NCBI GenBank assembly: GCA_004123355.1
Contig: SCHM01000004.1
Span: 1,612,001-1,676,000 of the forward strand
Direction: 5' to 3'
Origin: Amphirosellinia nigrospora
Taxonomy: Eukaryota; Ascomycota; Sordariomycetes; Xylariales; Xylariaceae
Length of the DNA stretch: 64,000 nucleotides
Positions within the stretch are counted from its first letter, which is position 1, and each line of letters begins with the position of its first letter. Made by a program: the position numbers and the translations under genes. This document shows positions 34,729-45,679 of this stretch, in pieces. The notes under the pieces are model-generated. The model was not told the DNA's origin. It saw nothing but the letters and a program-made list of their open reading frames with translations, and did no database searches.

Positions 34729-37700
34729 AGCCCCACCAGCGCCGACGAGAACCCCCTGTTTCCTGGTCTTGAATGACGCTTGGAGTGGCTGGAGCTGCTA
34801 GCGCTTCCCCTAACTTGCTTAGCGCGTCTCATAATTAACGTGGTTGGGGCGCCATGAATATTGAATATTCGAGTGGCTGTGATCGAGACTGGGGCTCAGC
34901 GGGGCGGAATCTGGTGTTCGATGACCGCTTCTTCTCAAGAGACGGTTTGTTCGGTTGCCTGCAGGACCCTGAGAATCACATGCCATAGGAAGTGTGTCGA
35001 CTCGATATTTGAAGATTTGAAAGACTTAGATTTAGTTAAGAAAAAAATAGACTTTTAGGTAAATATATCTCAATATAGCGTCATGATTTTGATGCTCGAT
35101 CTCTACACCTTATGACTACAAGGCCCGATGCTTGCGGCTCTGATCGATTTCATCATCTTTATAACTTCAGCCCATACCAATGCCATTAAGGGATAGTGAT
35201 TGAGCACTCATTTAAGAGTTTCCAGGTTATCCGGAGTGTATGAATAGTTCCTAGCGTATTAAAAGACGTATACCGCATAATCCAGCAACAGCTATTCTAG
35301 GCCAACCGATGCGCCCATCTAACTGCAACAGGGGTAAGAAAAGGGTCTCGCTATCTATGTAGATGTATATGTAATTACTAGTGTAGCTCTCGGACTACGC
35401 TTCCACGATGCTTAGCCGTGTACTTCAAAATCTATTTACTTCTACTCCTCGGATCATGCACTTTGCGTGATATGTGTCCAAGTCGGTTGACTTATACGTG
35501 GGCTCCGGTCAGCAGGAGATGGGTCGGAACCTCGTTATCCATGGTGTCACTATTAGCAATGCCGGCTGTGCAGGTATCTGACGTTCATACAATAACGGAA
35601 TGCGTAGGTACGTTATTAATTCAATTTCTGGTGCCTAACTCCTGGAATGGATTGACTTCCAAGGTTGTGTCTTGATTCCTGGGTAACAATTCTCTAGCGG
35701 GTACAGAGCATGGAAGCTTGTCCACCTTGAACATCGCCTTCCTAACTATCTCTGAAAACTTGAGCACGATAATTGAGTGGAAGGAAAGAAAAGAAAGGAA
35801 AACCACGGCAGTTGGCTGAATGGTGGTGAAGCTGCCTATACAGGACCGAAAGGTTGAACATGGATGGTATGTCAGTCCCGGAAGCAATCATGCTACACCA
35901 CGACAGGATAAATCAAACATAACCTGGGCTGTAAATATATCCCGGGCTCCGAAGGTTCAATCCATGATAGCAAGTGGGCTTTGCTTTGAAGTGGCCTAAC
36001 CACCTCCTCGGACAATCCTAGACTGTCCGTGATCTCTGGCATCCACTATGGCTGGGCTCGCCATAATTCTGTCCACGGGCTGTAAAGTCTGGAAACCAGT
36101 TCCTAGTCAAGGTCCCCAAGAGGAAGGTAAGCTCTCGGGCCTGCTGGAAGATAACGAAATGTCCGATAGTCTGGAACTTGGAACGCGGCTTTGGACGGGG
36201 CTCCAAAACTTGAATAAGAGGTTATCCTGGGCGGAGATTGTGGATTGATCATCATCGACTTTGGAGTCTGTACCTATCGAGTCACGAAAGCTCAACATGC
36301 TGCCGTGCATCATAGTGGGCGAAGTACTTTCGGCACATCGCTCGCCGTCTATGTCCGCCGCCCACCACGGTAGAAGGCATGGAGCCCCCGTGGGGAACGG
36401 AGCAATCCTCGATGATCCAGAGCACGAAAGTGATGATAACTGGAGCATATCCCAGCATTGGGACAAAGACAACTTGTGGTCGAGAAATGACCACAAGCGC
36501 AAGAACAGATTGTATTAATATTATAGTCAATACATATAAGCGGCTGCAAACGTTAGCGCTATGAATAGTGTCGAGGCGATGTAGCGGGATGCCTACAGAG
36601 TTGTTGGGCTTAGACTCGTTGCAATATGTGCCATCGTGGCGAGACTGAAGACGCTGAGAGTGCTGCCCAGAGTTGTCAACTTGGACCTCCTCTCGATCAT
36701 AAACGACGAGTGGCAAACCTACACGCAACTATAAAACGCATGTTCAAGACGAATGGCGGTGAACATGATGGCAGCACCCATCATGACCCCTTTCGAGATG
36801 ATCTTGATCGAATCATCCATGGTCGAGGGCGCTGGGCTGCAATTTGATGTGACGCTCTGAAGGGTAACATGAAATACTAAAATCAATGTCGACGCATCGA
36901 AACTGACGGTTTCCCGGACGGATGAAGGAAGCTTTGCGTGCAAACAGGTTATGAGAGGGGACGAAACCTTAGAGGATGGATTTGGTGTCCAGTCCCAAGC
37001 CCGACTTCTTGTATAGCATCACGAAATGTAAGGCGAGCGAGCATGGGGCGAACTGTCGTTCATGCTTGCTTACACTAAATTAGACGAACTCACAAGAGGC
37101 GGTAGGGTATTTCTGCACTGCTGCCCAATACACTGTTCTGCCGCGGTGAGGCGTCAATCCATCAACCATCGGTATGGATCCTACATGCGTAGCGTGCTTG
37201 ATTGCCTCACTCGTTTCGAGGCAACCTTGGGAGCCTCGTTTCGCTACCAATACATGCCACTTTTGATTGGCGTGGAGTTGCAGCACTGTGCGCCTGCGAG
37301 GCACATCATATCTGGGCAGATCTGGGGTTACCCCTCTAATATTAGACCTCATATTTCGCCTCGTCAGTACAACATCGAAGTACAGTTGACCATAGGTATA
37401 GTATATTGCACTCCTAGGTAGCTATATATTCTAGTCAGGTATGATAGTATTCATCTCTAGATATGCCGTCCTACTCGCTAACACAATAGTAAATTCGCGT
37501 ATACGTGTTTGTTTTAAAGGGGAATGGGAGGATATATCATGAATATTACCTAGCTAACATACCCAGGTAGCCATGTGCCCAATGGAATGACCCTGGCAGT
37601 GCGCGCAGCCCAATAATCTTGGGCCTGTTTTTGCTAGGGTATGTGATCATAGACGGCCGACCAGGGGGTACAGTAGGTAATAATGAATGAGTGAAGGCGC

Positions 37701-38537
37701 AAATTCGGGCTTTATAAGGAATTCGTCTAAACCAAGTGTCAGTGCCCAAGGTGAGCCTTCTCTGGCTCGTGGCTAGAAGAAGTCCGCTATATTTGATCGT
37801 TCGTTAGATGAGTGAAAGGCAACTAACTTCTTTCCAATCGAATCTACTACCGTCCTACACCCGTTTCTTTCGTTTGGATTGCTTGGATTGTTCTGGTTGG
37901 CCTAGAACCCAAGGTTAACTACACAATTGACATGTCCTTCTAGCTAAGACTCCCTAGGCTCTTATATTGGCGATGTTGACTTAAGTAGCCACCTGGGACA
38001 TGCGGCTACACAACAGTCACTACTATCGGGGCGTGAAACCGAAACGGCGACTCTATCGTGGCATGGGCATGCCCCGGGAGAATACCCTGTTCGCCTACAT
38101 CTTTTGTTCGTTAATAAGCAATGACTTGAAGCAAGACTACGCATGGGCCGACGGCGACTTATAACTTGCTAAACATGCATATGATGTATATTGCTATCTG
38201 TCTACGGATAGATCGGCCACTCTACTAGCGTACGTGACCAACACGCGCCCTGGTTAATGCAACGCAACGCAGGTGGAACTCCAATGCAAAGCTCTATGTG
38301 TGTCATTTGCTTGTGAGTAGAATTAGGCGTAACAGAGCGCCTGTCCAGTTCCAATGACAAAGATCCCTAGCTATAATTCCCGTCGAATCCGAACCGCGAC
38401 GGGCCGCTATAAATGCAGTGATGCTAGTATTTGCGCCGACAAGATGACCCATTAAAGGGGAGGGATATGTACAACACTAGAATCAAATGTATATTGTCAC
38501 AATAGCAGGTATGAGACACATAGCCTGCATAACTTGC
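34729..38537. other. Gene-poor island, 3.8 kb
   Basis: No intact gene is supported. Many short open frames on both strands lack motifs. The only stretch with protein-like character is at 36107-36860 on the minus strand, listed separately. The rest is of mixed, slightly AT-rich composition. The island lies between the MITE and topoisomerase I. Confidence 0.5.
36107..36860 (-). pseudogene. Possible remnant of a fungal integral membrane protein gene
   Basis: On the minus strand the frames give fragments that look like membrane protein rather than chance. MDDSIKIISKGVMMGAAIMF is followed by SKLTTLGSTLSVFSLATMAH and ASRYIASTLFIALTFAAAYM, then a hydrophobic run (VVFVPMLGYAPVIITFVLWI) and a polar Ser-rich end (VDDDQSTISAQDNLLFKFW) with a stop at 36107-36109. 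The pieces lie in different frames and no intron set joins them cleanly. This could be a decayed gene, a gene with sequence errors like its neighbours, or chance. I cannot name a family. Confidence 0.3.
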
Positions 38538-41500
38538 CTAGAACTGCCATGAGTCGTCGTCACCGACTGACTTGATAGCCCAGTGAAACTTTTCACGTAA
38601 AGTCTTGGAGAAAAAACTTCTCAATCGGGACCTTGAATTTATTGGCAAAGACAACGGTGAGACGGGGATCGATGTAGTTCTGCAGCATGTGAGTAATGAT
38701 CACTGGAAATTGGTGGGAAGGATAAACCTACAATCTTGGAGGTTCCCAGAGCTACTCCTTATTACCATCTCTATCAGCGGCTTGAAGTTCTAGAGTGCGA
38801 ATGCGCTCCTCAATCTTTTTGATGTTGCCCTCAATCTTCTCAACGGTAGGTGACTTTCCCTCAGCTTCGACCTTCTTCGATTTGTTCTCTTTCTTTAACT
38901 TCTTCGCTAACTCGTCGGCATCTTTGAGTCGGTCCTTCAGTTCTTTGTCGGGCATTATCTTCTCGCCTGATTCTTGGAGCTTCTGGTTGTCTTTTTCGAA
39001 CTTCTTCTGAATCTTAGTGCGCTGCTCTTCAACCAAGAAATTCTGATGCTCGAGTATCCACGCCTCATCAAGATCGGATCCAACTCAAAGTAATCAGCAC
39101 CTTTCTTCTTCTTGAGTTTTAAGTCAAGATCTAGCATCATCTGCTTATTACGCCACACTTGATACTTGAGGCCTTTTATTCGGTCACCAAGCTTCTCCAT
39201 CTGAGCTTCGTGAGAGGCGCCGACTGTTCGCTTGTGGTTACACAAGATTGCCACCTCGCGATTACAGTCGTTGTAGAGCTTCATTTTCTCGGCTATAGTC
39301 CTATCTTCGTCGGTTACCTCATTTAGCAATCTCTGCATTGTGAACGAGGCATTGTAAGTACGGAAGACTTTAGCAGTCAATCCTGCCATATAGTTGGAGA
39401 GATGTTTGTTTAACTGAGAAGTCGTCAGGCGGTCAAATATTCATCGCCTTCCTTTTTAGGCGATTTTTTGAATACGCGAAGGTTCTTGAAGACTTGGCGA
39501 TCAACGGTAACTTCGTCATAAAACCTGATGCTATCCTTACCCAAGAAGTCAAAGATGACCGTATTGGGTTCTCTGAGAGTGACATGCTCGAATTTCAATG
39601 AACAACAACGGTTTCCGCTTCGTTTTCGGCATCCTTCTCGTTGCCTGCTCTGAGTGCAAACCTGTCGATGAGATAGACGGCTGTAGCGCGTTGTCGATCG
39701 GCCATGGATTCGGCTTTAAGATCCCGCTCATAGTCCTTTCGAATTTTGGTGATGTGTTTCTTGAGTTCTCGGGCCTTCTCGAATTTTTTGAGGTCGGCTT
39801 GGCCCTTGACAGTACTTTGAGCCCCAAGCATGACATACTTGTAAGCGCCGTTGATATTTTCTTGCCACATGGCCAACCAAGTAGCTTTGTTATCATGCTG
39901 AACGGCCTTCCATTTGTGGCCATCTGGGGGGCGAGGAACCTGGGCGTCCTTGCCGATGTTGATGGTGATTTGCTCAGGCGCAACCCGTAACTTAACCTTA
40001 CCGGTTTTCGGATGCTCACCACGACCACGGAATAGTCCAGGCGGCTCAACTCTGAAGTTACCGACCTTCTCTTTTCGACCGTCCCACTTGCAAAACATAA
40101 ATGGGGCCTCTAGTTTATCTTTCTCGGCTTTCTCAGCAGCCTTTTCGTCCTTGGAACGGGCTTTTTTGGCTTCGCTTTTGCCTTGATAATACTCGAAGAT
40201 CTGCTGAAAGTCGAGCTTCGAGAAATCCTTGATGTCAACTTTGTTACCTTTTTGGTCCTTGGCACCGCCGGTACGCTTGAGCACATCCTTAAAGTCGTTG
40301 AAAAAGTTTTTTTGGAAGACGGGATTCTCAACATTGTGTGTGGAGTTCAACATAGCACCAAAGAAGCCCGCGACTTCTTCGGCATCGATATGCAGGTTAA
40401 CAGGCGTTCCATCATAGGCGAGCTTCACATTCTTCGGCAGAGGCTCATATTCTGGGGGAAAAGAACGCCATTGTGTTCAAGCATCTGCCACTTGATGCTG
40501 TCATCTGATTTGGCCTGATCCCACCAGCGGTATTCCTCTTCATCGTCTTCTGCATCGGCAGGGTCTTCACTCTGTTCTTTTTTTGCTTTCTTCACTGCTG
40601 CCTTTTTGCTTGAAGTTGCCTGCTCCGTCTTGGCTTTAGCCTTAGAAGTGACCTTGGGAGTGGCCTTCGGAGCGGCTGTTTTAGCCTTCTTTCGCATGGG
40701 AGTATCGGAATCAGAATCTTCTTTCTTCACTCCGTTGGACTTGGCCTTCCCGTTCGTGCCATTGACAGCGCGTTTTCGTCCCTTTACACCCGACAAGGGC
40801 AGATCATCTTCAGACTCTTCTTTGATAGTCTTCTTCGGGTCGGCTTCTTCGCCTTGGATGCGCTAGAGCGTATTTCTTTGGCTTCCTTCTCGGCAGCCTT
40901 GTCGATAGACTTGCGCTTGTTGACTAGTTTTCGATTCAGAGGAACATCATCGTCGGAGTCCTCCATAACGGCTGTTTCATCGGCGGCCGGAGGCAGTCGA
41001 GTCTTTTTGATAGGAACATCATCGTCGGAGTCGTCTACAACTGCTTTCCGTTGTCGCTTTGTCTAGCAGCTGGTTAATGCCAGACATCGAAAGTTGAAAT
41101 AGAACTGAGATGACCTACCGATCGCCCGTTGTCACCGTCTGCCTCGTGGTAGTTGACATTGCCAGCAGAAGAACGTGATTTTCGTTTGCCGTGGCCGTTT
41201 ACGAGTGGAGAATCATCATCGTCGATGGACCGTTCCGAATCGATAATGGGGCAGGTTTCAGCTCAACATCAGAGTCGATATCCATAGCTCTATCTTCGGC
41301 CTTGGGATTTTGTCGGCCGATACTAGGAAGGGGAGTTTTAGTATATGTTTCTTCCCCTAGACTGCATGAAAACAGAGATGAGGTGTGAACCTAAGCCAAG
41401 GAAACCAGACTATGCACAATTCCGAAGTCGGCAGGATGCCGGCGAGAATACAATAGGTTGAGACGAATCTAGCGATGTAGGCGACTTAACATGAAATACT

Positions 41501-41549
41501 TACAATGGCCATTGGCACGCGCCAAAGGTATATCATCGTCGGACGACAT
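38538..41549 (-). CDS. TOP1: DNA topoisomerase I (type IB)
   Basis: This enzyme relaxes supercoils in front of and behind polymerases by transient single-strand nicking. The start at 41549 gives [15 protein letters not shown], then intron 1 (41362-41503). A long acidic/basic N-terminal region carries repeated SDDDVP-like motifs and Lys-rich segments. The core begins [20 protein letters not shown], with [92 protein letters not shown] and a coiled-coil linker. The catalytic Tyr lies in [11 protein letters not shown], after a 52-bp intron (38680-38731), and the C-terminus is GDDDSWQF with a stop at 38538-38540. One-base shifts are inferred in the T6 run at about 38611-38616, near 39060, near 39450, near 39600, near 40450 and near 40850. 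The gene is head to head with ATP synthase gamma. Confidence 0.93.
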
Positions 41550-43008
41550 GATTGGCGCGTGGAGAGAAGGCTGGTGAAAAGAAGAATGCTGTCGCAAGTG
41601 GCAGTATCGAACCGAGATGGTGCAATGATGAAATCTAACTATGCGAGTGAAGCACGAGACAAGTGAGACGAGCGAGATACGCGCAGGGAGAATGTGTCTA
41701 AATCGGCTGGAGAAACGCCAAAATATGGAGGAAGGCGTGGCGGAAGACGGCTGCAAAGGGTGGCCGACACCGTAGTGCACCACCCTAATCTATAGAGCTA
41801 AGGGAGAGGACAGACAGGCGAGGGAAAAGGGGAGTGAATGAGTATGGAAAAAGGGAAGAGCGGAAGGAAGCTGGGGGAGGGAGCGAGCAGGTGTGAGATT
41901 TTGGGAAGGGAAAAAAGTGCAGGCCGTAGTGAATTAGGTATTAGAGGCAAGGAAGGTCTTGAATACTTCACCAGTCAACCTGGAAGACTTCAGTCTGGAC
42001 GCTAGACTAGCCACGCTGCGCGAGACTGGGCTCGGCGGCCATTGGCTGGGAGCAAGTTTCCGGTGGGGACGACTGGGCTGGGGCAATTAAAGAATGCTAC
42101 CACCTTACTACAGTTACGAGAGAGCGGGTCGGACGGGAGAACGGACGGGGTCAAGCCTTGAATTGGCAAATGTTCAAATGTTCAGACTTGCCAGCTGGTC
42201 CTCATTGAATGGCACTGTTTGTTGTTGGTCTCTGTGGAGCCCGGACGTCGGCGGGTCCTGGGGTGGAGGGAGGAACCTAAACTTGAGGAAGAATGACTCG
42301 GTACGGCAGGAACTACACAATGTGTGTAAGTAATGAACTTATAGTGTGTCCTATATGAGTAAATAGTTCAGCCAAGGGTGAGGCTGCTTGAATGTTGTTA
42401 TCTTTTACCTTAACCGGTGCTCACGGTGGCAGTTCACTATCTATAAGAGGTACCTAACAGCACTAAAGAACAAGCAATCAAATAACACCAGTGAGACCAC
42501 GTATACATACAAGTTCTTTTATGATTTAGGTAGATGCGCTTTCCTCTATCACCAACCTACCCAGATGTCCATTATTAGTTGTAAGAGGAAGAACACAATG
42601 ATTGGTACATGCACTGCCTATTGCTATTCAGCTGTATAGGTACACAGGGAGGTTAAGTATCTGAGGTAAGTACGGCTCGATGGCTGTTCGTGTGCAGTCA
42701 AATCTCATTGGCAAGATCCATTTGCACCTGGCAAAAGAACTATAGCACCCCCATTTTAGCCCGACAATTTGCCGTTGCCCGGAAAGATGAATGGTGCTAG
42801 ACCAAAAGTAGCATAGCAAGCATCGAGCATGCTCTGCATTTGCAGAGGAGAGCAAGAGTGAGAATAATACCTACCGACCTACTGAGACTTCACCTAAACC
42901 AAGCACGATCTCTAGGATCAAACAGCCAACCAATTAATTGATTGCGCAGCGCATCGCAATCAACGAGCCAGTGGTGTTTGAGGCTCCTTTCCCCTCCCCG
43001 TTCTCAAC
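41550..43008. promoter_or_regulatory. Divergent promoter region, TOP1 / ATP synthase gamma
   Basis: About 1.46 kb separates the two start codons, which point away from each other. Near TOP1 the strand is purine-rich (GGGAAGG and GAGGGAG words, 41800-41930). An inverted CCAAT box (ATTGG) occurs at about 42043. Short open frames here lack motifs. Confidence 0.55.
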
Positions 43009-44131
43009 ATGCTTTCGAGAGTGGCCCGACCGGCCCTCAAGGCTGGGGCTGCGGCTATTCCTGCTCGGTACGTGTCAGCGTCCCATCATGCGTTTTTGCT
43101 ACGCAGCCCGGCATGAGGCAATTCGCCCACCCTGCCAGCCAACGTCTCTCGCCCGCGCCCAGGCCCAGGCCCAATGCTCTTGTCGTGTTCATGTCCGTCG
43201 GATTCTGACTGCTCTGCTGTTACAGCACCGCCCAAAATGCCGCTACCTACGCTACCCTGCGCGAGATCGAAGGCCGTCTGAAGTCGATCCGCAACATCGA
43301 GAAAATTACCAACACCATGAAGATCGTCGCCTCCACCAAGCTCACCCGTGCCCAGCGGGCCATGAACGAGTCCCGCAAGTACGGCGAGACATCCCAGGAG
43401 GTTTTCGAGTCGGCCGAGACGAAACCTCTCGAGGCCGAGGGCAAGAAGACTCTGTACATCGTGTGCAGCTCCGACAAGGGTCTCTGTGGTGGTATTCACT
43501 CCGGTCTGTCGCGCTTCATGCGCCGAAATCTAGCCGCCAGCCAGCAGCCCGCCGACCTCGTTCTCATCGGCGAGAAGTCCCGTGCCCAGCTCAGCCGAAC
43601 CAACCCCAAGGACATTGCCCTGACCTTTGCTGGCATTGGCAAGGATGTCCCGACCTTCGCTGATGCCCAGGCCATCGCCGACCAGGTCGTACAGCTCCCC
43701 ACCGACTACTCCGACATCAAGATCGTGTACAACAAGTTCATCAACGCTACCGCCTATGAGGCCACCGTCATCGAGGCCTTCTCCGCCGAAGCTATTGCCA
43801 ACTCTCCCAACTTCTCAGCTTTCGAGGTCGATGAGGAGCTTCTCTCTAACCTCCGGGAATACGCTCTAGCTAACTCCCTCTACTGGGCTCTGGCTGAGGG
43901 TCACGCATGCGAGATTTCGGCCCGTCGGAATGCTATGGATGTAAGTCACGGCGTCGGCATTTGGATCATATGATTCGCTCATTGAGACTAACCCCATTGC
44001 AGAACGCCTCCAAGAATGCCGGCGAGATGATCAACAAGTACCAGATTCTGTTCAACCGAACACGTCAAGCCGTCATTACCGGCGAACTGGTCGAAATTAT
44101 CACTGGTGCTACCGCCTCAGAAGACATGTAA
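43009..44131 (+). CDS. ATP3: ATP synthase F1 gamma subunit, mitochondrial
   Basis: The gamma subunit is the central rotor shaft of F1Fo ATP synthase. Exons 43009-43067, 43226-43940 and 44003-44131 join in phase to 300 residues without any shift. The leader [20 protein letters not shown] fits a mitochondrial presequence; the mature part runs [80 protein letters not shown] and [19 protein letters not shown] across the last intron, and ends with the conserved [15 protein letters not shown](T). The introns have GTACGT...ACAG and GTAAGT...GCAG ends. An AATAAA word at 44258-44263, about 130 bp after the stop, is a likely polyadenylation signal. Confidence 0.96.
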
Positions 44132-44257
44132 AGAGTTTAAACTATAGACGAATGGAAAAGCCGATGGGAAAAGGGGGCCGCATGGTGATCCGCCAATATA
44201 GCATCTTCCATTTGTATCAAAGTTACCCCATGCAAGCCCTCTGTGTATCAAAGCCTC

Positions 44258-44263
44258 AATAAA
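44258..44263 (+). terminator. Likely polyadenylation signal of ATP3
   Basis: AATAAA about 130 bp after the ATP3 stop codon. Placement by position and word only. Confidence 0.4.
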
Positions 44264-45394
44264 CAAGTTGACAAGTTCTATTGCTGTGTTTACACAACAT
44301 GTTGGATGACCATTTTATAATCCCCGGCAGTAACTTAGGTACGCGTCACAGCGCATTTCCTGGTCTTATTGAAGACGGTAGGCTGGATATAACCTTTCAT
44401 ACCGATTAAGCAACTCCTACTACGTAGAAAATAAATCAACTACTCAAAACATGACACAACTCAATATCAAATATCACTTTATAGTTCCCCCTCTTTTAGC
44501 GGAGTACCCGATGGCAAGAGGAAGAATCATAAAGAGGAAACTTGCCGACTCTTAATTTCATACAAGGTGAAGAAGGATCAAGTCTAGCTATAGCATACTC
44601 TCCTTCACATTGTCATGGTAAATATAAAGGTTTCTTATAGGTAGGTACGCATGGGCCCCTCATTAACATTCACGCCTAGTTTTTTCCTTCCCTGCTCTCC
44701 AATAGGCTCCTGAAGGAGGAATGAAATAGGAAAGCCATGAACCGTGAGAATGTAGCGTCCCATCATCGCTGGGTCTGTCATATAGATAACCCAAGTTGAT
44801 CCTTAGTTTGATAATCTCCTGAACCAAGAGCCCCGTCACAGGAAGTTTGCTTTCTTTCAAAGGGACGATTGTTCTGCCACGTCCCCCACACCCTTTCTTC
44901 ACTTTTACACACAGATAGCACCTGAATCGTGTAACTGAGCCCTATGTTGTGCTACTCAGTGACGGTGAAGCTATTATCGGCTTGAGACATTTCCTGATGC
45001 GGTACAACTCAAGCCATAATCGAGCGCTATAACATGGTAGGTCGTACTCGAGAAAATAATCGTGCCAATGCTGGTCTTGGGAACTATATATACCATGCTG
45101 ACTAGTGTTTTATGTATGCTAACGCATTGCAGGTACCTAGGCTACCGGACAGCATAGGTATGATTTGTTAGGCTTGAACCCAGCGCGTTAACCCCCTTTT
45201 CCCTAAAGGACAACTTGGCATGAAGCAGACAAAGTAGCTGCCGATGCTACCAATATGCTGTCGCTCCTCAAACGAAAACCATTGAACATATAAGTACAAA
45301 GGTATGAACAAGATTACGTAGAGTAAAAGCACTCGCACCTATGAACTCCTTTTCACTATGAGGTAGTGATGCACTGGGCACTACCCATAATGCT

Positions 45395-45424
45395 GATGCC
45401 GATGCCGATGCCGATGCAGATGCA
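45395..45424. repeat. Hexanucleotide microsatellite, five copies
   Basis: GATGCC three times followed by GATGCA twice, in non-coding DNA. Confidence 0.9.
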
Positions 45425-45679
45425 AATCTGTTCAGATACAAACCCATACGCCTTTTGTGCACTGGAAACGAGTTCTGTCCAGAAACCAAGCAACGAAGCC
45501 AATACGCCCATGAAAATGTTAAATGGAAATTTTGTCGTGTGAAGACCCCCCAGAGACAGCAAGACAAAGTAGCCTTTGGCTACCATTAGGGGAGCCCAGC
45601 AAAGGACACGCCGGGTAACTGGGTGTAATGTGTAGAGCCGACTAACCTTGGTAGTCAGGCATCAAAGTCTTGGGCTCCG

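Larger units (their letters stand above)
44132..45679. other. Convergent intergenic region, ATP3 / LSD1-type gene
   Basis: About 1.5 kb holding the 3' ends of two converging genes. It includes an AATAAA word at 44258-44263 and a hexanucleotide repeat at 45395-45424. Minus-strand frames at 44663-44902 and 45268-45586 have no motif and are not called. Confidence 0.5.

Noticed and set aside
35960-35975. GGTTCAATCC word resembling a tRNA T-loop
   Set aside because: No matching acceptor, D or anticodon stems can be built around it.
43106-43160. Possible extra exon in the ATP3 gene ([13 protein letters not shown]-like)
   Set aside because: Direct joining of 43067 to 43226 keeps the frame and gives the known N-terminus; the extra exon would break the phase.
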